DNA of 60,132 nt, taken from the NCBI GenBank assembly GCA_002005505.1, contig KV908638.1:82501-142632 (forward strand), read 5' to 3'. Within the stretch, counting starts at the first letter, position 1, and each line of letters starts with the position of its first letter. The notes under the pieces were generated by a model that saw only the letters and a program-made list of their open reading frames with translations, had not been told where the DNA came from and did no database searches. This DNA is from Botryococcus braunii (lineage: Eukaryota > Chlorophyta > Trebouxiophyceae). The translations under genes and the position numbers were made by a program. This document shows positions 18,777 through 30,785 of the stretch, in pieces.

Positions 18777-19990
18777 CTACTTGGAGCAATCGACTGCATT
18801 ACGAAGGTCACGAGCAGTTGAATGTGGTTCTGAGATAGATTTATTGAGGTTGCTACTGCAAGGCATGTTGCAAGAGACGTCATAACTCGAGGCCAACTGT
18901 GTTGCGTTGCCTTGCGATCTTGCGGAAAGAGCAGGAGAAGCTACCTTATTCTCCCTCAGATATTGAAAAGCCGTGCGACGGCGCTTATTATCGTGGCCAT
19001 GGTTGCCATTGTTGGAGTTTGCTTGGTTGTTATTCGGCGTGGTAGGTCCGTCAGCTTGCCAGTGACGATTGTGGTTGAAGCCACCACGATTTTGATAAGA
19101 TCCCCGGTGAGTCGAGCCTCCCCGAGGAGTGAAGCCTCCCCTCGTTGATGGACCATAACGAGGATGGCCATGACCTGCGTGCGTCCGTGAGTCTTTTGAT
19201 GGTTTGGCTGTGCTTTCCAAACCAGAACGGGAGGTGCGTAGAGCACGCAATACATCCACGATTTTAAAAGAGGTTGCAAAATCGAACTTTGCAGTCAACA
19301 TGGCGCACATGCGTCCAGGTAAGATGTCATATAAATGCTTTATATGGTCCTCGTCAGACCTGCGTGACCCCAATTTGGTGGCCAAAGATTGGTATTTATG
19401 ACAAAAGGCAATAAGACCGCCTTTTCCGTCAAATTCTTTTAACGTAAGGGAATCCAGTTGTTCCCCCAGATGGACGGCATTGTGAGAAACGTCCACAAAT
19501 GCATTGGTCAGTAAATCACATGTTTCTGACCACGTTAAAGGTCGTTTAACAGATTCCATCGTAGCGTGTACCAAATCAAGGGCGTCACCACTCAAATGAT
19601 TGAAAAGTTCCCCATTCTGATTCAAGAGGTTGAGATACTCCCAAATGTGTACACAAGTATGCACGTATTTGTGTTAAAAACAAAGAGATAGAAGCACCTT
19701 CGAGCGCGCCACTGAATTTCTCGGGTGGCGGGAGCATCTTATCACTGTGCCTGTGCTTGTAAGTCTTCGTAATTGGCAATTCAGTATTCATCAAAGGTAT
19801 TGTGGGTTCTAAGGCATCCAAATTGAAAGGCAAAGACATCGGTGGGGGAGTACCCGTATGGTCCGCGCCAGTCCGCATGAGGAGCCTCTCCTGGCTATTC
19901 AGTGATAGCCACGTTTTAATGGAAACCGCCGCTGGTTTTGTGGTTAGTGCTACATGATATAAATCTTCTTTCGTAAACTGGTCAATCAGC
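18777..19990 (-). pseudogene. chromovirus gag, 3' part
   Basis: Two overlapping frames (19990-19585 and 19664-18777), separated by a frameshift near 19660, encode a capsid-like region (LSGDALDLVHATM, LGEQLDSLTLKEFDGKGGL) and a G/R/N/H-rich nucleic-acid-binding tail. No CCHC knuckle is seen. The 5' part lies beyond the nested element at 34910-35424. Confidence 0.75.
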
Positions 19991-21350
19991 TGTCGTGTAC
20001 TGGAGTGTGACCGTGTATATTGGTGGCCATCCGAATGATTTAAGTGATAATGTGTATATTTGGCGTAACCACAAAAGTGACTGGTATACGACCCTCAATC
20101 GGACTTGTACAGCTTTTATTATGGCTTTTATTTGACAATTCATAAAGTCGTGGAAAAATGGCGCTTGTCTTTACCCTTTTGTACCTGGGTTGGGGTATTT
20201 ATCCCTGATTTAGGTCCTGAGGGCCAAATTGTGTATTCGGGTGACTTCATTCGAAGCAACGGTTGAAACTGAATGTTCGTGGAAACTTTGCTACTCGGTA
20301 GGTGCCATGCAGTCGGGCACCAGGAAATTTGTCTTTCAGCCGTCCGTTGATCAGTGAGTTGGCGACGCCTTAACCGCTCCTGATCAGGTGATGGGATGTG
20401 TTAATACGGCTGTCCGTATTACGAGAGGGGAGTGTATATTAGGGGCTCAGCCTCCGGCCCACAAGTTTACAGTTGTTTCCAAGTTTCCAACGTGCATGTA
20501 AGACTCTCGCACCAAGAACTGAACTCTGTCCGCGGCCCCCGGCGAATAGGGATGGTATTTGTTTGACCTGTTATTTGAATCGTAATTGTGACACTGCCCT
20601 TGCAGTATTATTGTGCTTTTGTGACACCACTGTCTTGCCGAGTTAGGCCATTGATCGTCCCGGTGATAACCGTTAACTTGCATTGTAACACGTGAAATTG
20701 TATTTATTGTGAAAGAATATTGATAGAATTGACTTGTCATAGTAGAAATTCTGTGGGAACATTAAAATATCAAAGTAATTTAGTCGTTATACAGACCCCC
20801 TCCGCGGGAATACCAACCACGCCACGAGATCAAACACACACCACCTTTCGACTCCACAGAAACCTCAAAATACTCATATTCTAGGTACTCACAACCGCAG
20901 AGCAATATCTGAACAATAGCCGCGACGTAGCCGTAAGCCGCCTAAACACTGATCCGCAAGACCCCGACAGACTTCAAGAAAACACAATAGGAAGAAAACA
21001 CACATCCTGGAGAACAAAATCCTTTTGATAAAACCGTTAGTAAACTAATAACACTTAAACCACCAGACCCAGCACGAGTCCAGCCCCGCAGCTCGGAGCC
21101 GAACGAGCCTGAAAGCCATCGGAGCCAACCTCCGGTTAACGTCCGGAAGACCGGTCGCAGGACCGAGAGCAGTCCAGTAAGTCCCTCTAACAGCTAGGTC
21201 TCAGGGCCGTAATCCCTGGGTGGCGATCCTGTCTAGACGTACCTTAACAATAGTTGACCGCAGCAGTACAACCCAGAATCGAAACCCCGATAAAATTCAG
21301 CCATTTTAATCACGAAAAATTTGGATACCGTTGGGCACGGGTACCCTATA
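19991..21350 (+). repeat. 5' LTR of the methyltransferase Ty3 element
   Basis: Shared block starts TGTCGTGTACTGG and ends GGTACCCTATA. The 3' copy is preceded by TGCCACATA, which may be the true start of the LTR; those nine bases are absent here, so this LTR may be slightly truncated. A TATATTA motif at about 20433 could be a core promoter. Confidence 0.88.
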
Positions 21351-21368
21351 TGGCTGCACCGTCCAGGG
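21351..21368 (+). promoter_or_regulatory. putative primer-binding site
   Basis: TGGCTGCACCGTCC begins directly after the 5' LTR and starts with TGG, the complement of a tRNA CCA end. The tRNA is not identified. Confidence 0.5.
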
Positions 21369-23135
21369 AGTCATTAGCGTGTTAAGTTTGTTAACCCTAG
21401 GCTCTTCGAATCTGGTCTTTCTGCGCAGAGTTTGCCGTGTTTCTTGTACAAAGTTGTACCGTAACTTGAATCAGTTGAGCTTTGTCCGCATATAGGACTG
21501 GGTATACCCCTTCAGGAGGGGCTTGATTGCATTCCGTTTGTCGCAGGAGTTGACAGCAGAAGCATCAGCATTAACCGTTTGAAGCGAAACCATACTTTAG
21601 GAAAGTTCAGTTTATAGCACATCATCGTCTGTACTGCACAGTTAGTTGAGACAATTTGATTGATTGCAGCACTTGCTGTCTGTTTGTGTTAATCTTACAA
21701 ATATTTTAGACCATACTTTGCAAATCGCGATTGCTTGATTGTTTCTTTATCGAAGGTTCTGTAGCACCAAAGATCGCGACAGTTTGATACAAATCTACAG
21801 AGATACAGTGGTACATGATCTGAGAGTCCGAAGAATTTATTGTCATAATTTTAAAAGCAGAATTAAAGTACTTTAGTGTTCTTTGCATTTGTTATTTGGG
21901 AGGTCCAAGGTTGCGCTTCAGGACCTCAATACCTAGAATTGGGTATACCCCTTTAGGAGGGGCCTGATTCCTTTCATTTTGTTGCAGGTACCAGCAGCAC
22001 ACCAACAGCAACAAAAATCAGCCGTAATACTACACATTAGGCATAAATCCGTTTATAGCATACAACCACCTGTACTGCCAAGTTAGTTGGAGCAATATCA
22101 ATACTTTGAGCAATTGATTTCTGTTTGACTGCTTCATATATTCATCCAAGAAAGTACAGTTTTCAATCGCGATTGTCTCACTGTTTCTTTAACGAATCCC
22201 TTGCAGCATCAAAGATCGCGACAGTTAGACACATATCTATAGCAATACACCAGTAATCGATCTGAAACTTCGGAGAAGTGATTGCAAAATTATTTGAAAA
22301 AGTACCATAGTATTTCTGGGTTACCTGCATTTGTTATTAGGAAAGACCAAGGCTGTGTGTGTCACCTTAGTGCCTAGAAGTTGGGTACACCCCTTCAGGA
22401 GGGGCTTGATTACATTCCGTTTGTTGCAGGTACCAACAGCCCACCGACAGCGACAATAACCAGCAGTGATACTACACAGTAGGCATAGAGCACTTTATTG
22501 TACAACACCACCTGTCCTGCAGAGTTGATTGAAGCAAAATATATACCTTGAGCCCTTGCTTTCTGTCTGATTGATTTACATATATACTAAGGGAGTAAAT
22601 TTCCAATCGCGATTGCCTCACTGTTTCTTTAACGAAGTTCTTGCAGCACCAAAGATCGCGAGAGTGCAATACAAATCTGTAAGAAACACATTGGCAATTG
22701 ACCTGAGCCTTTGAAAAAGTGATTGTTAATATATTAGAAGAGGTATTATAGTACTCCTGGTTTACCTGCATTTTGTAACTAGGAAAGTTCCAAAGGAGTA
22801 GCACATCGTTAGTGGAAACTTGAGTTACCGCATTGGTGGAAGCACCCATCATTAAACTGCTTATATTTGAAATTAAATAGTGAGGAGGAATTAAGGAACA
22901 CCTTGTTAGGGTGGAAATTTCGGTTTGCACCTGAGCAATTCAAGTTGTGGGTCCACCCCATTAGGAGGGGTCTGACTATACCACTGTTGTTTGAGCAGGT
23001 ACCCTACAGCCCTCAAGACTGCACCAGCCACTACATTCTACAGTAAGTAAAGGCAACCACTGTAACGAAACTTCACGAGCCTCATCTCTAAGTGTGTGTT
23101 AGGCCCATCTAGGTAGGACCACATCCAGCACTGAC
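21369..23135 (+). repeat. leader with ~441-bp tandem repeats
   Basis: A block starting GGGTATACCCCTTCAGGAGG and running to a TTTGTTGCAG-like end occurs at about 21500, 21941, 22383 and 22949, giving spacings of about 441, 442 and 566. Each of the first three units also has an inverted pair CAAATCGCGATTG / AAAGATCGCGAC about 45 bases apart. The start of each unit can fold (ACCCC / GGGG with a short loop), and the fourth copy keeps the stem with a different loop and closing pair. The units end in a splice-acceptor-like TTGCAG|GTACC. No protein is encoded. Confidence 0.75.
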
Positions 23136-26100
23136 ATGGCGGACGCGCAAGCCCCTGTTCGTTTAGAATTCTTCTATGGAAGGCCCACTGAGGATCCTTT
23201 TCAGTGGCTGGAATCGTTTGAGCTGTTCATAGAGGTTAACCGGGTAGAAGGAGATCGGGTATTGAGATTTGTTAAGCATGCAATGAGGGAAGAGGCCTAT
23301 ACTTGGTTTCGAGCAAATCAGGATGACATATTAGATTGGGAAGATTGTAAAGAGGCCTTTCTCGAACGGTTCGGCCTTGATGAAGACACACTTATGTCCA
23401 AAGTAGATTCTTGCATGCAGCAACCCAACGAAAATGTACGAAGTTATGCTGACAGATTTAGAAAACTGATGGGATACCTGCAGAATCCATTACCAGTCAG
23501 GATGGTTACAAAATTATTTGTGAAAGGACTAGTTCCCCACCTTAAGGAGAGGGTACAAATGACATACCCAGGCAATGGAGCTTTGGCGGAAATTATACGT
23601 TTGGCTGCCAACTATGAGCAAACCTTTGGGCATGCCCCATTAGGAGGAATGTACCTTAATGAAAACAAAGAAGTACCGGTGCGCGAGAGGATTGAGCAAT
23701 GGAACCGCCGCGCCAATGACAATGTGGATCAGCGCGCAACACGCCCGCCGCAGCAGCAAAATCAAAGAGAGAACAATAGAGATAATAGAGACAACAGGAA
23801 TTGGCAGCGTCAGCGAGACTTTCCGGAGCGACGCAACCAGCAGCAAGCAGCACCGCCTAGACAAACTGCCCCAATCAACCCACCAAGGGAGGCACCTGCG
23901 CTACCTCCGGCTAATGAAATTGACACCCTCACAAGGGAGATGGAGAGATTGAGAATTCAAATTGCAGAACTACAGAGGCCCCCGCCAGCTGCTAATTTCA
24001 CCCAATTTCAAGAGGATCGGACCATGGAAGATCAGCCCCAGGCCAGAATAATGTATGATGGGTTTACAGACCCATTCCCGGTATACCCTATATATGCAAC
24101 TAAGAGGCCTGCAGAAAATCCACCCGAAGCAGACCCCGCGCCGCTACGCCGTCGCCCCAACAATCTGGAGCAAACTACAGTGGACCCAAGGAACCCACCT
24201 AGGCCTGCCGCCCCACGGCCTACCCCAGCACAACATCAACCACATGAACCAAGAACTCCAGCCGCACCTCAGCCAGTACCTGCGAGAGGGCCAGCAGCGC
24301 GCCCTCCAGTGGACCTAGGGGGACTGCCACCCCTACCTCATGTAGCTCGTCCCGCCGCGTATAGAAGACCAGGAGCTATCGCGCCGACAACCACGGAGCC
24401 TATTCAACAAATAAAAGGGCTGCCTATGAAGCTTACCGTGCAATCCTATTTGAACCACGTCAGTGAAGAAGAATTTCAGAGGTCCATCCAGGAGCTCCAG
24501 GAGTCACGCCGCCATTTCCTTCAGGCCCGACAGAATAACCCACCACGACCTAGAGAGGTGGAAGCTGAAATGGTAGTGCTTTCCAGTGACACCTCAGAAG
24601 GTCCCTCAGCCAGCGACTCGCCTGAGGGGACACCACAGTTGCAACCCCCTCAATTGAACCTACAAAGGCACCTTGTAAACACTACTGTAGCTACTGTCCC
24701 TATTCTTATTAATGACTTGGTGTTTGAGGATGGAATCATTGACACTGGTGCCACAAACACCATGATTTCACAGTCAGCTGCGCGACAATTGAACTTGATG
24801 GACCAGATTGAGCCTTCTCGCCTTAGATATTCTTGCGCAGATGGTAAAATGTCCACTCCTTGGGGTATCATTCGCAAGTTACCTGTGGGAGTGGAAGGTT
24901 TAGTAATTCCTATTGATGTATTTGTTAGTGGGGCCACTTCGTACGATGTACTCTTAGGAACTGATTGGTTAACTCAAGCCCACGCTGAAATAAGCTTTGC
25001 CAAGCAAGAGATGTCTTTCCGAATAGAACCACAAATCATGGGAAGGGTTCCCATCACTGTTATGCCTGCTAGCAAGAGTAGTAATCGATACTGTGTTGCT
25101 CGCCTCCCCGAGCTAGACCTTGGCGGTCCCGCGGGGCCTCCTGCGGGCCCTGGGGTACCGGAGGTACCCGATCTACCGGACGTTAATATGAACGACGGAG
25201 ATGACCTACCAGGAGAATTAGAGGAGGACATGGACCTTAATGCCGCAAGTGACGAAGAAATAGAGAGTACAGATCAATCTGAGGAAGAGTATTCGGGGGA
25301 CGAGGAGGTCACCTCATCCGAATCCGAAGTGGAGATCTTCAATGCCCTTGTTAGAGACGAGGGGGAGGAACTCATGTTTGCTGCACATTCCTACTTAACT
25401 GAGGACTGGATGTTAGAAGTTAATATTTTTAAAGAGATTGAAGCTCAGTGGGGTCCCTTTGACATCGACGCATGTTGTGACACCCAAGGCTACAACTCTC
25501 AACTTCCTTTGTATTGGTCTAGCGAAACCGACTGCTTAATGCAAAACTGGACCCACATGAGTGTATATTGCAACCCTCCTTTTTCTTTAATTAGTAACAT
25601 AGTTGAACATTGCCTTGCATGCTTCACGGCGAGTCCCTTCACCACTAGTGCCGTACTTGTTCTCCCATGGTGGCCTTCTGCCCCTTGGTTTCCAACGGTT
25701 ATTGAGCAACTCGAAATTATCAGGCAATTCCCTCCTGGAGTACAGTTGTTCACGGCTCCTGGAGAGGATCCGGCAGGTCCCCGGCTTCGTATTGGCCCAA
25801 CTAGATGGCCTGTCATAATCGTGCGAATACCCACTTCACTTAGAAAGGAAGATCCTGGTATGCAGAGGTTGAGAGAGATTACAAATACTGGAAAGATGAA
25901 ACAGGACCCCGATCCCATGTTAAAAATCACCACCGGGATGCGAAAATTGGGTCCTAAGAGAGAAGAAGAGATTGAGAGATTAGTACAGGAGTATAAGGAT
26001 GTATTTACCCCAGGTATAGTACAAGAAAGAACCACCTTAATGCACCACCGCATAGACACTGGGGATGCGGTCCCCATTAAAACACGCCCTTATCGCTTGT

Positions 26101-27794
26101 CCCGTTCGGAGGATCAGGTGATCGAGGAAGAAGTTCACAAAATGCTAGAGGCTGGAGTGATAGTGCCTTCCAGCTCTCCTTGGTCTAGTTCACCTGTGTT
26201 AGTAGGCAAGCCGGATGGCTCTGTCCGGTTTTGTATTGACTACCGTCCACTAAATGCAGTTACCAGACGTGACAACTACCCCATGCCTAGGATAGATGAG
26301 ACCCTAGATTCCTTAGGTCAGGGGGTGGAATATTTGAGTAAGATTGATTGCAAGTCAGCCTTTTGGTTAATACCAGTAGCCCCAGAGGACCGTGCAAAGA
26401 CCGCTTTTACTACCAAAGAAGGTTTATTCGAGTTTGTGTCAATGCCGTTCGGCTTGCGTAACGCCCCGGCTACGCTTCAGAGATTTGTTAACACTCTATT
26501 GCAAGACTTAATAGGCAAGTGTTGTGTCATTTATTTAGATGATTGTTTGGTATACAGCCGCACATTCGAGGACCACCTCACTCATTTGAAATTAGTGCTT
26601 GAACGCTTCCGTGCGGTGGGCTTTAGAGCCAACCCAGCCAAGTGTGAGTTATGTTGCAGTGAAGTGTTGTACTTAGGATACGTTATTACGCCTCAAGGCA
26701 TAAAACCCAACCCTTCCAAGGTTGAGGCAGTTCTCAACGCAGCACCGCCGACGAACGTGACCGAAGTCAGGTCCTTTTTGGGACTTGCAAACTACTACAG
26801 GAGATTTCTGCACAACATGGCCGCCATATCTGCCCCATTGACGCGGCTTACGAAAAAGGGGATTGTCTTCAATTGGACTACTGACTGCCAAGCCGCCTTC
26901 GAAGCCATCAAGGCTATGCTAGTGGATGCACCGCTTCTACGATACCCCGACTTCAGCAAGAAATTCACCCTATACACTGATTGGCAGCCCGGAGCCGCCG
27001 CCGCTATTCTGGGCCAGGAGCTTGAGGATGGTGACCATGTGATCGCATACGCCAGCAAAACTCTACAAGGAGCAGAGCTCAACTACTCTCCAACGGATGG
27101 GGAGCTACTTGCCATAGTGTGGGCCGTGAAGCTATTCCGCCCCTACCTCTATGGAGTTCAATTTACTATAGTAACAGACCACAAAGCTTTAAAGTGGTTA
27201 CTCACCACACGCAACTTGTCCGGCAAGCTAGCACGATACGCCATCGAACTGCAAGAATATGACTTTGACATCCAGCACCGCTCGGGGACCTTGCATGGGA
27301 ATGTGGACTGCCTTTCTCGTCTACGCCTATTGCCGCCCCCTGAAGAAGACTACAGTGAAGAGCCGCCGCCGCCGCCGCTGCTAGAAGAAGAGAACATTGA
27401 GGAGAACCACATGCACTGCTGCTACACCATGACCCTTGACAAAGAGAATATGCCGCCCGTTGAGGACAGAATGGACTTGGACCAGCCCTACTTGCCGCCT
27501 ACTCAAGACGCCACGCAACATGAAGAGATGATAGTACCACAACCTTTACGCCGACATTCGGAGACAAGGGTTGAACCCCCACCAATTCGAGACCTGCCGC
27601 TACCTCCGGAGACCTTATTTGGCCCTTCTGCCGCTCTGGCCAGCCAAGAACCTATGACTACACCGCGTACGCGTATCGACAGCCCGCCGCTTATGGAGGA
27701 TGTACCGTGCCAAGTATGCACTGGAAGAGATGATGAGGAGACCATGCTACTGTGTGATCTCTGCAACCACGGATACACTCCCCCGAAAAAATAA
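23136..27794 (+). CDS. Ty3 Gag-protease-methyltransferase-RT-RNase H polyprotein, cut by a transposon in a PHD finger
   Basis: Starts at ATG in CAGCACTGACATGGCG. Domains by residue: capsid-like Gag, about 5-180 (EDPFQWLESFELFIEVN, RSYADRFRKLMGYL); a Q/N/R- and P-rich linker with no CCHC knuckle; aspartic protease with DTGA at 536-539; an acidic stretch, about 690-745; a Dam-like DNA adenine-methyltransferase domain, about 755-905, with FDIDACCD (D776) and the catalytic-type NPPF at 813-816; RT, about 945-1150, with YLDD at 1133-1136; RNase H with D1282 and NVDCLSRL; a proline-rich linker; and the first half of a PHD finger from C1525 (CQVC, MLLCDLCNHGY). The stop at 27792-27794 lies in transposon sequence; the element's own frame resumes at 30786. 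The methyltransferase call rests on motif pattern. Confidence 0.88.
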   Translation: MADAQAPVRLEFFYGRPTEDPFQWLESFELFIEVNRVEGDRVLRFVKHAMREEAYTWFRANQDDILDWEDCKEAFLERFGLDEDTLMSKVDSCMQQPNENVRSYADRFRKLMGYLQNPLPVRMVTKLFVKGLVPHLKERVQMTYPGNGALAEIIRLAANYEQTFGHAPLGGMYLNENKEVPVRERIEQWNRRANDNVDQRATRPPQQQNQRENNRDNRDNRNWQRQRDFPERRNQQQAAPPRQTAPINPPREAPALPPANEIDTLTREMERLRIQIAELQRPPPAANFTQFQEDRTMEDQPQARIMYDGFTDPFPVYPIYATKRPAENPPEADPAPLRRRPNNLEQTTVDPRNPPRPAAPRPTPAQHQPHEPRTPAAPQPVPARGPAARPPVDLGGLPPLPHVARPAAYRRPGAIAPTTTEPIQQIKGLPMKLTVQSYLNHVSEEEFQRSIQELQESRRHFLQARQNNPPRPREVEAEMVVLSSDTSEGPSASDSPEGTPQLQPPQLNLQRHLVNTTVATVPILINDLVFEDGIIDTGATNTMISQSAARQLNLMDQIEPSRLRYSCADGKMSTPWGIIRKLPVGVEGLVIPIDVFVSGATSYDVLLGTDWLTQAHAEISFAKQEMSFRIEPQIMGRVPITVMPASKSSNRYCVARLPELDLGGPAGPPAGPGVPEVPDLPDVNMNDGDDLPGELEEDMDLNAASDEEIESTDQSEEEYSGDEEVTSSESEVEIFNALVRDEGEELMFAAHSYLTEDWMLEVNIFKEIEAQWGPFDIDACCDTQGYNSQLPLYWSSETDCLMQNWTHMSVYCNPPFSLISNIVEHCLACFTASPFTTSAVLVLPWWPSAPWFPTVIEQLEIIRQFPPGVQLFTAPGEDPAGPRLRIGPTRWPVIIVRIPTSLRKEDPGMQRLREITNTGKMKQDPDPMLKITTGMRKLGPKREEEIERLVQEYKDVFTPGIVQERTTLMHHRIDTGDAVPIKTRPYRLSRSEDQVIEEEVHKMLEAGVIVPSSSPWSSSPVLVGKPDGSVRFCIDYRPLNAVTRRDNYPMPRIDETLDSLGQGVEYLSKIDCKSAFWLIPVAPEDRAKTAFTTKEGLFEFVSMPFGLRNAPATLQRFVNTLLQDLIGKCCVIYLDDCLVYSRTFEDHLTHLKLVLERFRAVGFRANPAKCELCCSEVLYLGYVITPQGIKPNPSKVEAVLNAAPPTNVTEVRSFLGLANYYRRFLHNMAAISAPLTRLTKKGIVFNWTTDCQAAFEAIKAMLVDAPLLRYPDFSKKFTLYTDWQPGAAAAILGQELEDGDHVIAYASKTLQGAELNYSPTDGELLAIVWAVKLFRPYLYGVQFTIVTDHKALKWLLTTRNLSGKLARYAIELQEYDFDIQHRSGTLHGNVDCLSRLRLLPPPEEDYSEEPPPPPLLEEENIEENHMHCCYTMTLDKENMPPVEDRMDLDQPYLPPTQDATQHEEMIVPQPLRRHSETRVEPPPIRDLPLPPETLFGPSAALASQEPMTTPRTRIDSPPLMEDVPCQVCTGRDDEETMLLCDLCNHGYTPPKK

Positions 27795-28528
27795 GTGGCG
27801 GTCGAATATACAGGGCGAAATTGCCTAAGGTAGCCGCACGTGCCTAGGGAAGCGAGACACAGCCATGTGTAGCTCTAGTGCTGACGTGGTATGTACTGCC
27901 AAGAGTACGATGAACCGACTCTCTCTTTCGCACTCAGGCAAATTTTCTAAGGTGGGCAAGCGGGCGACTCGGCAGTGGTCCAGAGTCGTCACGCCTGAAA
28001 TTCTAACAAAGAAAATTCCCTTTCCAAATTAAATTTGATTAGAAAGCAAGGCACAAGGCCGTGTATTTGAAGAGGGACGGTCAGGGCGTGTGAGTTTTCA
28101 GGTAAGCCAATGTACTCCGTACAAGGTTCGGGGGTCACTTTGGGCTAAAATGCAATTTTGCATGCTGTATTTTCGTGTGGTATGAAGAGGATAGGAGCCC
28201 AGCATGGCTTTGGGTGCCACTATCCAAAGGATTGGCCCTTAACAGAGGTGTGTGTGGGCCCGGACCCGCGAGCAAGGTCTAAGGGGAAACCTTGTGAGGC
28301 TTTAAACGCAAGGGCCGAAGGGGACAAAACTTGAGGAAACAGAAATTCTGGGCCTTGTCAAGAATTTGGGGATTGCTTGCAATCTATTTAGAGTCATGGC
28401 TTGCTAGCCCCATGCGCTAACAACAACTCACAAAGGGACCGTTTAATGGCACGCTTGTATGCAGAGCCCCTATCTATATGTAGCAACAACTTCTCAAAGT
28501 GACCGCCACTAATGTTTTCGGGGGAGTG
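27776..28528 (+). repeat. 753-bp inverted-repeat unit, copy A
   Basis: Begins CACTCCCCCG and ends CGGGGGAGTG. Almost identical to copy B; differences noticed are a G/T at about 28295 and a G in the right terminal repeat at 28514. The right flank is ATG, not ATA, so it has no target duplication of its own. Confidence 0.85.
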
Positions 28529-30029
<1,501 letters not shown>

Positions 30030-30782
30030 CACTCCCCCGAAAAAATAAGTGGCGGTCGAATATACAGGGCGAAATTGCCTAAGGTAGCCGCACGTGCCTA
30101 GGGAAGCGAGACACAGCCATGTGTAGCTCTAGTGCTGACGTGGTATGTACTGCCAAGAGTACGATGAACCGACTCTCTCTTTCGCACTCAGGCAAATTTT
30201 CTAAGGTGGGCAAGCGGGCGACTCGGCAGTGGTCCAGAGTCGTCACGCCTGAAATTCTAACAAAGAAAATTCCCTTTCCAAATTAAATTTGATTAGAAAG
30301 CAAGGCACAAGGCCGTGTATTTGAAGAGGGACGGTCAGGGCGTGTGAGTTTTCAGGTAAGCCAATGTACTCCGTACAAGGTTCGGGGGTCACTTTGGGCT
30401 AAAATGCAATTTTGCATGCTGTATTTTCGTGTGGTATGAAGAGGATAGGAGCCCAGCATGGCTTTGGGTGCCACTATCCAAAGGATTGGCCCTTAACAGA
30501 GGTGTGTGTGGGCCCGGACCCGCGAGCAAGGTCTAAGGGGAAACCTTGTGAGTCTTTAAACGCAAGGGCCGAAGGGGACAAAACTTGAGGAAACAGAAAT
30601 TCTGGGCCTTGTCAAGAATTTGGGGATTGCTTGCAATCTATTTAGAGTCATGGCTTGCTAGCCCCATGCGCTAACAACAACTCACAAAGGGACCGTTTAA
30701 TGGCACGCTTGTATGCAGAGCCCCTATCTATATGTAGCAACAACTTCTCAAAGTGACCGCCACTAATTTTTTCGGGGGAGTG
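30030..30782 (+). repeat. 753-bp inverted-repeat unit, copy B
   Basis: Same length and orientation as copy A. The left flank is ACT and the right flank is ATA, so again there is no duplication of its own. Its right end is the right end of the composite element. Confidence 0.85.
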
Positions 30783-30785
30783 ATA

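Noticed and set aside
20447..20740. 97-codon minus-strand frame present twice (also 34006-34299)
   Set aside because: It lies in the LTRs of the inner Ty3 element; the repetition is due to LTR duplication and there is no domain.
23640..23864. Minus-strand frames inside the gag-pol regions
   Set aside because: Shadows of the long coding frame without domains; the same applies to minus-strand frames in 40495-45708 and 57486-59630.
25390..25850. Cytosine (C5) methyltransferase
   Set aside because: No PCQ or ENV motifs; the N-P-P-F motif is of the amino-methyltransferase type.
27780..27794. Natural C-terminus of the Ty3 polyprotein
   Set aside because: The last residues and stop are encoded by the transposon's terminal repeat.
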